This document shows, one piece after another, positions 34,035 to 45,330 of a stretch of 64,000 bases of DNA. Numbering within the stretch: the first letter of the stretch is position 1; every line of letters begins with the position of its first letter. The stretch comes from Vombatus ursinus (taxonomy: Eukaryota > Chordata > Mammalia > Diprotodontia > Vombatidae). The stretch is taken from assembly GCF_900497805.2 (NCBI RefSeq), contig NW_020954611.1, positions 7,011,908 to 7,075,907 on the forward strand, given 5' to 3'. The translations under genes and the position numbers were made by a program. The notes beneath the pieces are model-generated. The model worked only from the letters and a program-made list of their open reading frames with translations. It had not been told where the DNA came from and searched no databases.

Positions 34035-34255
34035 TTACTAATAACAGTTAGCATTTACATAGTATTTTAAGGTCTGCAAAATGTTTTACAAACATCATCT
34101 CATTTTTAGATTTGGAGCTGGAAAAGATCTCAGAGATCATTTAGTCCAGGCCCTCATTTTATAGGTAAGAAAAACCAAGTGCCACTGAAGTTAAGAGACT
34201 TGTCCAAGGCCAAATGGGTAGTATATATCAAAAGCAGAGTTAAACCTATACCCTC
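34035..34255 (-). repeat. MIR SINEs, antisense, two copies abutting
   Basis: 34035-34110 carries 'gcatttacatagtattttaa' and 'aaacatcatctcatttt'; 34108-34255 carries 'gctggaaaagatctcagaga' and 'gagacttgtccaaggccaaa'. Confidence 0.7.
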
Positions 34256-34479
34256 TGACTTGCCTAGTGCCTTTTCTGCCTCCCTAATTCAATCCTTCAA
34301 TGGATCTAAGAACTTATCAACATGGCCACTGCCTTCAACGTCACAGGTCACAGCCCTCACACATTTTCTTAAGCTGTAGGCCTCTTATTCCTGTCCTCTC
34401 ATGGATCTCTCCATAGACATCCTACCAAACATGCTGTCAGCATTCTCCTAGGTTCTTTACATTCTGTGAGTTCCTGACC

Positions 34480-34960
34480 AGCTCAAGCAATCACCTTTTC
34501 TAATCACACTTGTTTGGGACTATATTTTTAGCCACTTTTTCTGGGCAGAACGTCATTACAACTCATACCTGCCCACCATGATTCTTTCCATTGCCCTTTG
34601 GCTTACTCACAATTTTTATTCTTTGGAAAATGTGGCTTACCATGATTCATAGTCATACCATAATATAGGAAGAATACTCATGTTGGTTCTTTGTTTCAGG
34701 GAGCAGCTTGTGACTGTTGAAAGATGCTGCATAATTTCTCTAAGGCAATCCCTCTCACTCTCCTCTCTTGTGAATATAACTCATTGTCCGTCACAGCACC
34801 TGTCTGAGATTTACACGTACTGCTGGACCAACTCAATGGACTGCCCATCCGACTGAATTTCATCATTGGGAAAGCAACTAAATTATCTAGACGTTGAGCC
34901 TTTAAGCATTCTCAAGTGAATCATCTGGATTATTACTTTAATTTTCCACTTCATGAGCTT
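34480..34960 (-). mobile_element. RTE-clade LINE fragment, antisense
   Basis: The minus strand reads, in broken frames, 'SDGQSIELVQQYV', 'SERDCLREIMQHL' and 'SILPILWYDYESW', the RTE C-terminal region (compare SIELV..FTYLG and LPVLLYGCESW). Same segment of the element as the C-terminal part at 25.1-26.1 kb, but an independent copy. Confidence 0.7.
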
Positions 34961-35104
34961 CATGGATACACAGTTGAAGTCAAGTAGGAAGAGAAGTAGA
35001 AACCAAAAGAATAACAATAACACACATTTACACAGAACTTTATAGCTCCAGAGTATGATACAAACACAATTTTACTTCATCCTTAAAATTACTCTTCAGC
35101 CAGA

Positions 35105-35460
35105 GAAAGTGTTGTTAGAGCATCTCTTAAAGGAAAGAGTGCTCTAATGGATTTGAATTCTAGCTCTGCCACTAACCAACTATGAATGTGGGCAAGTGAC
35201 TTCCCCTCTTTGGACTTTGAATTCCTCGTGTGTAAAATGTGAAGGATTAGATCAGAAGTGTCAAATTTGCAAAGGTCCAGCAAAACTCTTATGTCAAACT
35301 ATATTGAAATATAATTGAGAAATATTTGACAAAAGTAAAAATATAATATAACACATAGGTGATGTTAATTTGTGGGTTTCTAAGTAAATAATGCTGCCTG
35401 CACCCCATGGCTATTTAAATTTAACACCACTGGATTAGATTATCTCTCCTTCCTTTCTTC
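35105..35460 (+). repeat. MIR SINE interrupted by a hAT-like MITE
   Basis: Sense MIR 'ttctagctctgccactaacc', 'gggcaagtgacttcccctct', 'cgtgtgtaaaatgtgaagga', continued at 35433 by 'gattagattatctctcc'. An antisense MIR scrap lies just upstream (35010-35095). Confidence 0.75.
35245..35440. mobile_element. hAT-like MITE with perfect 8-bp target duplication
   Basis: A 180-bp element at 35253-35432 begins CAGAAGTGTCAAA and ends TTTAACACCACTG (reverse complement CAGTGGTGTTAAA), a 13-bp imperfect terminal inverted repeat. Identical 8-bp flanks GATTAGAT at 35245-35252 and 35433-35440 prove the boundaries. Size, CAG ends and 8-bp duplication indicate a non-autonomous hAT element. Confidence 0.9.
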
Positions 35461-35682
35461 CTTTTCTCCTTTCCTTCCTTCTTATCCTCCTTTTTTCTTT
35501 CTTCCCTCCTGTCCTTCCTTCTTGCCTTTCCTCCTCCTTTCCTTCCTGCTTATCCTCCCCTCTTTTCCTTCCTTCCCTCCTTCTTTCCTTTCTTCCCTCC
35601 TTTCCTTCCTTCTCTACTTTCCTTGTTTTCCTCTTTCTTTCCTTCCCTCCTTCCTTCTTCCCTCCTTCCCTTTTTTCCTCTC
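35445..35682. repeat. CT/CCTT-rich polypyrimidine tract
   Basis: TTCCTTCC-type degenerate tetranucleotide repeat; the serine/leucine/proline-rich plus-strand frame over it is an artefact. Confidence 0.9.
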
Positions 35683-35689
35683 AAATGCT

Positions 35690-36300
35690 GGTCACAGCTT
35701 ATTTCACGTTATCCTGCCCTCAAAGCAAGCCATTGTTTATCACCTGTACCTCAGCACAGTGACCCTGCTTATCAATGATTTCCAAGACAAGGGAATCAAC
35801 TGTCAGGTGTTAATCAACTCATCAAACCGCAAGCTTCCCAAACATCATTGATTTAGTCTAGTCCTTTGGACATTCACACAAAATAGCTACAATGAATTGA
35901 CAAAAGACAGAAAGAACCAATTCTCTGAATCAAGTCTTTAAAGAAAATTATTCTTCATCCCAAACAACCTCATTTCAAATGAGCAAAGTGGCTAGCGTAC
36001 AGAGGTTGGGGTCCTGAAGTTGCCAGGAAGCCCATTCCAGTGATGGGTGAAATGAAGATTCAATAATTGTCCAACTCATCTGTGAAGACAGACAAACTGG
36101 ATAATCTGGGGCAATCATAAAGCCAGTTTACTTGCTGCTAAGTTTTCTGTTGTAAAAGATGTGGTCACTTCAAATTAGCTGAGGTTGGTAGATGAAGCTG
36201 TTACTAGGGGCAACCTGACAAAAGGCTGTTTGAAGTATAACCTTAAACATGGTATGTAAGGAAAAGTCAAAAAGGCAGCTCATAACTGGAAAAAAAAAAA
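35690..36300. other. Unassigned, repeat-free island
   Basis: 600 bp without any recognised repeat, in a window where such gaps are rare. Contains forkhead-like 'ttgtttatcacctg', HNF1-like 'tgttaatcaactc' and 'gcaatcataaa' motifs; ends in an A-run at about 36291-36300. Confidence 0.45.
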
Positions 36301-36379
36301 CAGGGGGAGAAAGTTCTATACTACTGCCTACCAGACAGTCTATGTCTGATCTCCTTCAGAGCCCAGAGAATATATTACA

Positions 36380-36570
36380 TAGAAGAAGTATTAATAAATG
36401 TTTGTTTTGTTGAATTATATATATTATTACCCTTACTAGACTATAAATCATTGAAAAAAGCAATGATATCTCCTGCGTCTTTGTATCTCCCCCAATGTCC
36501 AGTCCTTATTAAATATTTAATAAATGCTGAATGATTGAATGAATGAATGACAATGAATGAATGAATGAAA
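36380..36570 (+). repeat. L2 LINE 3' ends with (TGAA)n
   Basis: 'gtattaataaatgtttg', then a second L2 end 'tactagactataaatcattg', 'aataaatgctgaatgattga' running into a TGAA tetranucleotide repeat (36533-36570). Confidence 0.75.
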
Positions 36571-36960
36571 GAGTGCACAAAAAGGAGACCGTGGTTGAGT
36601 TGAAAGTGCTGAGGGTCTTTTGGCAGTAGTTATTTGCCTGGTTATCACACTCATACGAGCTCTTGCAAAGACAAAATTAAGCCCAGCTCAGTTGTCCTAC
36701 ATTCCAAATGCATACCTTAAAGGTCTAATCCATTCTGTTAAACCTGGATAGATTTCCCTATATCTAGGAGTGGAGTTAGATGAAGAAAATAGTACTAAGT
36801 GTAGGAATATAAGATGGTCCTAGACAAATTTGTCAAGGTGAACTTGGTTTTCAGGAGAATCCTCGTGAACATTTTGTCTTTTTGGTGGCCCCACACACAA
36901 ACATACCCTCACGCTACAAGACTCTGGAAAGTGCCCTGACTTGCTCTGTCATCAAATCTT
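36571..36960. other. Unassigned sequence
   Basis: No gene or recognised repeat. Confidence 0.4.
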
Positions 36961-36964
36961 TTCA

Positions 36965-37665
36965 AACCTTGGTCCCATTCTTGTTTGTTTATAAATAGTT
37001 TCACTGATGTCTTTTGTTTTCATATCACCATCATTTTCAAATATATCTATCTCTTATCCCCCAAACCCAGTGAAGGTTTTGTCATAACGGAGAAAACCAG
37101 TTAAGCAAAACTGTCTGTCACAGCAACTATATCTGGCAATATATATGCGACATTCTGCACCCAAGGTCTTCTACCTCTTTGAGGAAAGGAGCAAGGTGTA
37201 TTTCCTCATCTCCTCTCTGGAGCCAGCATTGGGCATTATAATTGCATAATGCTTGGCTTTAGTATCCCTCTTATTTTTATTACTACAGTCAATCCTGTAT
37301 ATTGTTATCCTGATTCTGCTTACTTTACTTTGCATTAGTTCCTACAAATCTTCTCATGTGTCCACAAATCCCTTGTAGTCATCATCTCTGAAAGCAAAGT
37401 GTTATCTCTTCATATCATATACCACAATTTGTTCAGCAGTTCCCCAAAGGGAACTTATTATGTTTCCAGGTTGTTGTGGGTTGTTTTTTTTTTCTTTTTG
37501 CTTCCACAAAAAGTGTTGCTACAAAGATTTTCTTCCAATAGAACCTTTCCTTCTGTCTTTGACTTCCTTGAGACCTATGTCCAGCAGTTAGATATCTTGG
37601 TCAAAGGGCATGATGTACATAAAGCTTGGTTCCAATTAATGTGAATATCAAATCCCCTGAAATAG
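36965..37665 (-). mobile_element. L1 LINE 3' end, antisense, older subfamily
   Basis: Reversed 3' UTR ('catatcaccatcattttcaa', 'ctggagccagcattgggcat') followed by the end of ORF2: 'catataccacaatttgttca', 'gcttccacaaaaagtgttgc'. More decayed than the copy at 26.9-30.1 kb. Confidence 0.75.
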
Positions 37666-37869
37666 TCACATTATTCTAGTTTATACTGCACATTTCCATT
37701 ACTATATCTTACATAATTATAACTTTGAATAGTGTGAATTTGAATCCATGTGACTACTTCAGGGGCTTCATTATCTGTACTAATCAGGACCTAGCTATAT
37801 TGCATTCTTTTAGGACCTTGCCAGGAGGACAAATAATCTGGTAATTTCACATGATCATAAACATAATAA

Positions 37870-37945
37870 TAGCTAACACACACATACATATATGCATCTA
37901 CATTTACATATGTATATACATATATAGATATAGATATATATCACT
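37870..37945. repeat. CA/TA-rich microsatellite inside a MIR
   Basis: (ACAC/ATAT/GATA)n tract that expands between an antisense MIR 3' end ('ataatagctaacac') and its continuation at 37945. Confidence 0.75.
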
Positions 37946-38150
37946 TCAAAGTTTACAAAGTGATTGGCCTAAGTTATTTGATTCTTACAACTCCAGGAGA
38001 GAGGTAATATAATTATCCCCATTTCACAGATGAAGAAACTGAGGAAGGTAGAGGAATTAAGTCACTTTCCCAGGGTATATAGTGAACTTAAGATGCAGGA
38101 TTTGAGCCATATCTTTCTGTCTCTAAATCTAATCCTCCATCCCCTACACC
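37945..38150 (-). repeat. MIR SINE, antisense
   Basis: 'cttcaaagtttacaaagtga', 'tccccatttcacagatgaag', 'gtcactttcccagggtatat', 'gatgcaggatttgagccata'. Confidence 0.8.
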
Positions 38151-38154
38151 AACT

Positions 38155-38305
38155 AGCATTACACCTTAGAGCTGGAGTAGACCATAGCTTTACTCCCATC
38201 TCCTCATCGTGCTGCTGAGAAAGTGGAGGCTCAGAGAAAAGACTCAAGATCATAGAGGAAGTTAATGAAAGAGCCAGAGCTAGCACCCAGCTCTTTTGCT
38301 TTTCA
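38155..38305 (-). repeat. MIR-like SINE, antisense
   Basis: 'ttagagctggagtagaccat', 'gtggaggctcagagaaaaga', 'agccagagctagcacccag'. Confidence 0.65.
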
Positions 38306-38544
38306 GTTCAGCTCTCTTGCCATGGTCTTAGGCTACCTACTTCAATCTCAAGTGCTAAAAAGTACAGATGGCACAATGAATGTCACTCTTGCCAAGTGAC
38401 TTATTTTGTTTACAAGGGGTCTTCAATACCCAGATTTTTTTTGGTGGTGGTTGAGGTTTTCTGTGCCTCCTAACATACCATGTAAAAATTCATCCCATCA
38501 TGCACTGGGCCAGCTATGACTTTGGTTAGCTCATATTTTCTTTT

Positions 38545-38705
38545 GTATCTCAAGGGACAGGTAGAGAATAATATCCATCTTGTAATAGTTAGATGACTAG
38601 AACCCAACATCACTTTCCCCTCCGGGCTTCTGTTTCTTCCTCTATAAAATGAGGGGATTGGATTAGGTGATCTCTAAGGTGCCTTTCATTTTTAATATTT
38701 CTATA
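38545..38705 (+). repeat. MIR SINE fragment
   Basis: 'tctgtttcttcctctataaa', 'gggattggattaggtgatct', 'ctaaggtgcctttcattttt'. It preserves the uninterrupted form of the site that the two MITEs hit elsewhere. Confidence 0.7.
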
Positions 38706-39535
38706 AGACTATGTGTGTAAAACTGAGAAATTTCTTCCTCCTCCCTGCCACTCCTCCCCCACCACAGGAAATCTGCTACTAGTGTTCTGTATTTCAAAGA
38801 GGTTTTCAAGAAACTGTGATCTCCCAAAGCATTTCTTGTTCAAAGGGGGGAAAACCCAACAACAATACAAAACCATGCTCCTAATGCAGCTCTCAGTCAG
38901 ATGTTTATGCCTCTGGAATGTTAACACCAAAAGGTAAGTTTGCCTGTACACATGTTGGGGGGTGGGGGTGAAATCCCTCATTTTCCCCTCCTAATGTGAG
39001 CAAGGTGACTTAAAAATATGCAAAAGAAAATATGCCTATGTACTTAATCTTGTCACTCACATAGGCTTTAAGCTACAGCTAAAATCTTTTGGCTAAGGCA
39101 CCAACGCACTAGAGACCCATCAGTACCAAAAGGCTTTCCACTCCCCTCCAGGTTTAGCTGTTGGCAAGAAGTGCCTTTTCTAATTGATTTCCCAAATGCA
39201 TATAATTCATCAAGTCTGCATTCAGAGGTCTTCCCAAAACGGTATTAGCAAATCTTTTTAAAGAATGTGATTTGAAAAAGGATTTAAAGTCATAGAGACC
39301 ATTTCCCAAAGAAAATCATCAGGAATGATGCCCTTTTAAAAATTCATAGCCCATGGGGACAGAAGCCAAATTGAACAGAGCAGATGACATCAACCCACCC
39401 ACTCAAAGAATCACTGAGCTTAAACTCCTCTTGGCAGAAAATGTTTGTCATATCTATTCAAGGCCCCCAGCCTCTCCAATGATGCATCTTTGCCTAGGAT
39501 CAAGGTCCCCTGCCACCTGGAACCTCCTTATCTTT
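38706..39535. other. Unassigned, mostly repeat-free
   Basis: Short overlapping frames (74-90 codons at 38709-38981) without domains. 39000-39330 contains several ATGCAAA/TTTAAAG-type motifs but nothing diagnostic. Confidence 0.4.
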
Positions 39536-39539
39536 TTCA

Positions 39540-39740
39540 CGTAATATACTCTACATTCCTGCCAAACCAGATGACTCATGGTACATGTCCTCCACTTTCC
39601 CACTTCTGAGTCTATGCTCATGTTGTTTTCTTGTTTGAACTGTCTTCTTCCATTCACTCCCTTCTCCCCTGTTTCAATTCTCCCCTGCCATTAGGACCCA
39701 ACTCAGATGTTCGATCAGTCTTCTCAAGACTTGTAGTACA
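39540..39740 (+). repeat. L2 LINE 3' UTR-like fragment
   Basis: 'attcctgccaaaccagatga', 'tcttccattcactcccttct', 'gacccaactcagatgttc' resemble the L2 3' UTR; weak. Confidence 0.45.
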
Positions 39741-39809
39741 TCCCATGGAAGATAAACATACTTTGGTGGTTGTAAAACAAGTAAATCCCTTTTTATCAGA
39801 CCTATACTA

Positions 39810-39995
39810 GATTGGAAAGATCTGGAATCAAGGGACCTAGGTTCAAAATACAACTCTGCCACTTCAGTACCTGCATGACCCTGGACAACAAAGATAACCT
39901 TTGGCCTTTTATTTCTTCATTTGTAAAATAAGGAGTTAGACTAGACACCTTCTTGTTCTTGACCTTTAAGGTGCCTTCTAATACCAGATCTAGGA
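39810..39995 (+). repeat. MIR SINE
   Basis: 'gacctaggttcaaaatacaa', 'catgaccctggacaacaaag', 'ttcatttgtaaaataaggag', 'aaggtgccttctaatacc'. Confidence 0.8.
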
Positions 39996-41400
39996 GCCTC
40001 TGATTTTAAGTAAGACAGTGGCTTTACTTTCCACGTAGGACAATGTGCAGGAACTATGTGTAAAAGATCACCTTTTTCCAATCATCAAGCTACATCAAGA
40101 AATTCCCAGAGACGTTGAGGCTCATGAATATTGTCCATTAACTATCCCTTCAGGCCATGTGCAAGCACATGTTAACATTGTCAAGTGCTTGGGCTATATG
40201 TTGCTATTATTGCTCCTGAGTGGGTAGATAGAGGAAGGGAGAAATCCTTTCCTTTTTCCTTGCCGCACTCCACCAAGCGACAAGGGGAAGTGGAAGTCCT
40301 AAGACATAGAGGAAAAGGGCCAAGTTGAGCCTCACAACTTGCTTTTCTCCACCATAGAGATGGATACCTGATCCTCAGTCAGTCCAGAAGGCAACTCCAG
40401 TTTCTGACATCCAGTCAGTATGGCGCAGTGGTTGTGCTCACATTCCAAAAGGAAGTGCCTTCAGTTGCCTCCACATACTAGAATCTCATCAGGTTGATTG
40501 GGGAATTCCTTAAATTGAACAGTTGTAGCCTTAATCACCTCTCCACCCCAATTGACATGTAGAAAAAGAAACAAACTCTCAGTGAAATTCTGTGACTTAT
40601 CCAAGGGTACACCAGAAGGCAGAAGACCAATGAGTCTTCAGACTTCTGGGTTGCTGATCTCTCCACTATTGGCTAGGTTTATTCATCTGTGTCATGAGTG
40701 CTGCAATAGGAGATCAGACTTCTTTCAAATCACATTCAGGAATAATATTCAGGACAGATCTGCACACACAGCAACAAGTCCAGGAAAGATTTAGGAGTTA
40801 GTGCTTCCAACTTCCTAGCAGAGACTCAACATAAACATATTCAATGACCTTTTGATTGTGCCAATTCACTCATAGATAGACTCCATTTCTCTGAATGGGC
40901 CTGACAAGGCAGGGAGGAGAGACATATTTCAGACCTCAGTGCTATCACTATTAGGGATGGGGAAGCAGCAACAGATAAATAATAAAGCAATACCTACCTA
41001 TCTCTTTCTTCCAAAGAGCAAAGGCTTTCTATTCCTAATAATTCTTGTGTGCGATCAGTACCTGAGGTGTGGTCATATGGTTCCTTTGTAATCTGTGCAA
41101 TGGCCTCAACTAGCTAGTACCTCCAACAGCTATTTCTCCTCAAGTGTAGATAGCAGCCCCTTATCCTAGTATATGACTTTCTGCTCCAGAGAGTACTAGA
41201 AGCTGGACAGCTTTCCCTACCTACCCTCCTCATTGGCCTACAGATAATCAGAGAATTCTTATTTGGGGAGAGGGGTGTGCCTCACAAATTCTACTGCATC
41301 TTTCTCCATTTGGAAGATTTTCTGGACCTTTGTGTCTCCATAGCAATTGATGCTGGAACTCTATCTAGAGTGAAAAAGAGAACTGTGGAAATAATTACAG
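39996..41400. other. Unassigned stretch
   Basis: 1.4 kb with no recognised gene. An antisense MIR scrap is likely at 40555-40660 ('gtgacttatccaagggtaca'). An 80-codon frame (40552-40794) shows no domain. Confidence 0.4.
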
Positions 41401-41404
41401 CTTA

Positions 41405-41672
41405 TATAGGCATCTAAGTGGCACAATGGATAGAGCACTGGGCCTAGAGCCAGAAAGACCTGAGTTAAAGTATGGCTTTAGACACTTATTAGCTGTGTGA
41501 CCTTGGGAAAGTTGTTTAATTTCCGTTTGCCTCTTTCTGCAATTGTAAAATGAGGATAATAATGGCACCCACCTGTAAGTATTGTTTGAGGTTTAAATGA
41601 GAAAATATTTGTAATGCATTTAGCAAAGTGCCTGGCACATAGGAGACACTATATAAATGGTTATTTCTTTCC
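41405..41672 (+). repeat. MIR SINE (THER1-type)
   Basis: 'ggcatctaagtggcacaatg' head, 'gacctgagttaaagtatgg', 'agctgtgtgaccttgggaaa', 'aaagtgcctggcacatagga'. Nearly complete. Confidence 0.9.
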
Positions 41673-41744
41673 CTTCCCTTCATGTACCTTATAAGGTATA
41701 GATAATGATTAGGTAGTGAAATTCTGCAAAGCTCTCAGTAAGAT

Positions 41745-43100
41745 CCTCCAAAAGAAATCAACATTGATACTCAAAGATTTCAATACAAAGGAATTCATAA
41801 AGTAAGATGGTGGGAAAATGTGTTGAAAACCAGGGAGAGTTCAAAGGAGTGCTGACTATATAGACGCCTCACACTATATATCATATATACGTGATATATA
41901 TCTGTTCATATATAACATATATATTGTGTTCTTTGAGAATGGAGTTAGAAGGTGCTGAACACAGCAAGAAGCAAATAAAATAACTTTAAATGAAATTTAT
42001 TGTATTTTAATTGGCATGAAATGTCTGACTACTGATGTGGGAGTACTAGCTGTCTTGTCTATAGTCATATCACTAGTTTGCTAGGGCGAGGATCCAAATT
42101 ACTATGAAACTAGAAGAAATTATAAAAATGAGATGAAGATAATTCAGTTAAGGCAACCTGACCTGTATAAATAAACTGTAGATAATGAAAAAATGGAAAA
42201 TGGACTAAAATACAGACATCATTTGCTAACAAGCTTTAACTCATTTAAATCAATCACTGCAACAAGGAGACTAAAATAAACTAAAAACTGCTACAGTGAG
42301 CAAACACTTGATTACTTTGGGAAATGGAGAAATATGTCAGCCAAGGGCCACAACTAGTTTAGAATGTTAAGTTATTTGTAAAATCCTAAAGAGCAGTAAT
42401 GCCTTTTAAAAAGTAAGAAGCAGTGGAGGGGAAAATGTTTAAAAACAATTTGTCAAGACACTCAAGGAAATACATTTATCCCCTTGGGAATTTGGTGATA
42501 AAATTGGATGGAGACCAACAAAAATGTGAAAAAATGGAAAAGATCTGTTAAGATTTTATAACAATCTCCTTTCAACATCAAGTCTGGGGGAGCTGCTATA
42601 TTGGGAGTCCAACATTATAATCCTTGAAGTGCTTCATAAAGAAGTGGATTTGACAGTAAAAATAAATAAATAAAGATGGAAAGGGGAGCTGGGCCAAGCC
42701 AAGTAAATACAGAGCAAGTACATGCTGGAGGGAATGAAATTTTAAAAGCACTGAGGACCAAGTATCAAAACAACTTTTAAAAGGATAGTATTAGCTTGAA
42801 AAAATTTAAGACCTTATTATTTACAATTTTAAAAAGGTCACTGAAAAAACACTAATAATTAGTGACTTCTTGCCTACTTTGCCATCTTAAAAATGTTTAT
42901 GAGCATAAGCTATACATGCATTAAGGAAACACTTGATGAAGTTATGAAAGGGGAACATAAATGCTTTCACAAATTATATTCCATAAAGATCATAAATTTA
43001 TAATCACACAGTTAACTGAAAGATATACAGACTGCAAGATCCCCTTTGTTCATGGTTTGTTGATGATAAAAAGGTATTTGATTATATAATGATATCAAGA
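41745..43100 (+). mobile_element. RTE-clade LINE, endonuclease to RT motif A
   Basis: Decayed RTE ORF in sense orientation. The reading passes from an AP-endonuclease C-terminal block (about 41960-42110, 'TLNEIYCIL' and 'LTTDVGVLA'), through the linker, to RT: 'KALRTKYQ'-like sequence about 42740-42770, 'LKETLDEVMKGEHK'-like about 42920, and 'FVDDKKVFDY'-like at 43050-43086 (motif A). It ends there and the palindromic segment follows. Stops and shifts throughout. An AT-rich tract (41870-41935) interrupts it. Confidence 0.7.
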
Positions 43101-43483
43101 GAATAAAACACAACAATCCCAGATATGCTTAAGGAAATGGTAGAAATGGTCCTGAAGAGAACAAAAATAGAAAAGCAGCCAAATTGAATCCAATTTGGTT
43201 TAATCTGGCTGCTTCTCCCATTTTTGTTCTTTTCAGGACCATTTCTACCTCCTCCTTAAGCATATCTGGAATTAGGATGTTTTATCACTTGATATTGATA
43301 TTAATAATCAGTGGGTCATCGAACAGAATTACCTCAGTCATTCTATCTTTCAAAGAATTTTGTGTGATTTTGACATATGCAGAGTAGGTATCTTATTGGA
43401 GAAGAGATTTTAAGATGGCATTTTGCTCCACGTGGTCAAATGCCTTTTTATCATCAACAAAACATATACAAGTGGGATCTTGC
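43034..43483. repeat. Imperfect palindrome built from RTE sequence
   Basis: Inner arms 43118-43180 and 43207-43270 are inverted copies with about 89% identity over 64 bp, separated by a 26-bp centre that is itself largely self-complementary. Outer arms 43034-43086 and 43431-43483 are inverted copies of the RT motif A region ('tgatgataaaaaggtatttg' against its reverse), near 80% identical. The right side carries about 130 bp more between inner and outer arms than the left. Confidence 0.85.
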
Positions 43484-44734
43484 ATGATACATGCTGGATA
43501 TGCAAAGTATTTGAAGGAGAGGAAAATCCCAAAAGTGTGGGCAAAAAATCTCAGACTTTATTAATTCAAAGAAAAAGGTGACCAAGAGAACATCACTAAT
43601 TACCAATTTAGATTCCCTTTCTCCCCTCTATATAGTATCTTTATGGGGTTGTCATTTACACACAAACTGAGAACCTCTTCATTCAAAATATTAGTAGGGC
43701 ACAAGCAAGCTTTCACAAGTAATATTCACAAATAGACCACAACTTTGCCATTTCTCAAATAACTGAAAGACATAGGGAATATAAGATCTAATTGTGCTTA
43801 CTGGGTTTTTTTTATTATAAAAAGAAAAAAAAGTATTTATTTTGTTAGAATGAAATACTGTGTTACAGGCCCCTTTTCAAGAAGGTGTCTCACATCCACA
43901 CTTCAGAAGTGCCCAAGATTCTTTGGAAGGTGTGACAACAGAAATAACTCCATTCAATGAGAGTTGATCATAGACCTTGGATCCAGTCTCTGAGTTACCA
44001 AGCTCTTCTTTTATCTACTTGTAACTAGGCCCCCACCATTACAAAAACATGTTATTGTGTAGGTATTGTGCCTCTTTCCAACTCCCTTTTATGTGTTATC
44101 TTCTCCATTAGAATGTTCAGGGGCTATCTAGCTTACTTATTTTTGTGTTCCCAGGACTTGGCACAGTGCCAGAGAGATACATCCTCCCCAAAGACCTTTC
44201 CTACTATGATGGAGGAGATCCAACAGTGAGTTCAGGTTGAAGAGGGAGTTCTTCTAGATACTCCTGTTTGCAGATGATATTGTGCTGATGGCACCAATCC
44301 CCATTACAGCTCAAGGAAAAGAACTGTAATTACTCAGAGGAATTTTGCCTGTACACAGGAAAGACGAATTGGATGAAGAACATCTGTTACCCAGATTTCA
44401 ATATTGATTCAGATGGACACCTTATAGAGCTTGTCTAATGGTACAAATGGCCAACAAGTTAGGCCCAGTGTTGAACAGGAGGGAGAGAGCAGGCTGGATT
44501 GTTTTGGGGAGACTGAAAAGATCTTTTCCTGACACCAAGTTTCACTTGCAATCTAACACCTATCTTTATAATACTCACACTTAACCAATGTTGCTATATG
44601 ACAACGAGCTATGGTATAACACTACCTCTGAAGAACTAAAGAGAGATGTGTAGTGGTTACATCAAACTCAGGAGCATTGTAGAATTTCCCAAAGTGAGTG
44701 GGTAAGGGCAAATTTTTATTATGTAAAAAAAATG

Positions 44735-44890
44735 CTTTATTTTATTTTTGGCTAGGCAATGGGATTAAATGACTTGCCCAGGGTCACACAGCTAGTAAGT
44801 GTCAAGTGTCTGGTCTGAGACTGGATTTGAACTTGGGTCCTCCTGACTTCAGGGCCAGTGCTTTAACCACTGTACCACCTAGCTGCCCTG
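44735..44890 (-). mobile_element. WSINE1-like SINE, antisense
   Basis: 'atgacttgcccagggtcaca', 'gctagtaagtgtcaagtgtc', 'ctggatttgaacttgggtcc', 'ccactgtaccacctagctgc': full reversed tRNA-derived SINE, with its head at 44890. Well preserved, so among the younger insertions here. Confidence 0.85.
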
Positions 44891-45088
44891 TGAAAAATGC
44901 TTTATATAGAGGTCTGTAGAACAGTTCACTTACATGAAGCAAGAACTGTCTGTATGTGGTTGTGAGTCATGGAATACCACATTTTCCAAAGAATTAAGTT
45001 TCATGCAACTTAGAAGTGCATGGAAGGCATGAGTAAGCACAACACATTACCAGACAACTAAGAATTATGTAAGAGAAGTAATATAGAG

Positions 45089-45330
45089 CAGTGGTTTCAA
45101 ACTCAAATAAAAATGAGGGCCACTAATCCATACATAAGATTCCACATGAGCTACATATTGACACAGATTTAAAATGTAATGTTATCTATGTTTTGTTGTA
45201 TTTTTATTTATTTTGTAAAATATTTCCCAATTACATTTTAGTATGAATCAGGTTGTACATTTAATCTGGTTTTGGTGACATTTGGTAGTATTGTGGCAAA
45301 ATGGGTTAGTGTTTGCCTTTGGGGTGGCAA
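45089..45330. mobile_element. hAT-like MITE inserted in RTE
   Basis: Starts CAGTGGTTTCAAACTC, a CAG-type end close to that of the MITE at 35253, followed by 'gagggccactaatccataca' and 'tatttcccaattacatttta', which I recall from a common marsupial MITE. The 3' boundary is not clear, and no target duplication could be identified, so the end is approximate. Confidence 0.55.

Noticed and set aside
35522-35851. 109-codon plus-strand frame
   Set aside because: First two thirds are a CCTT-type simple repeat; the rest is short and has no motif.
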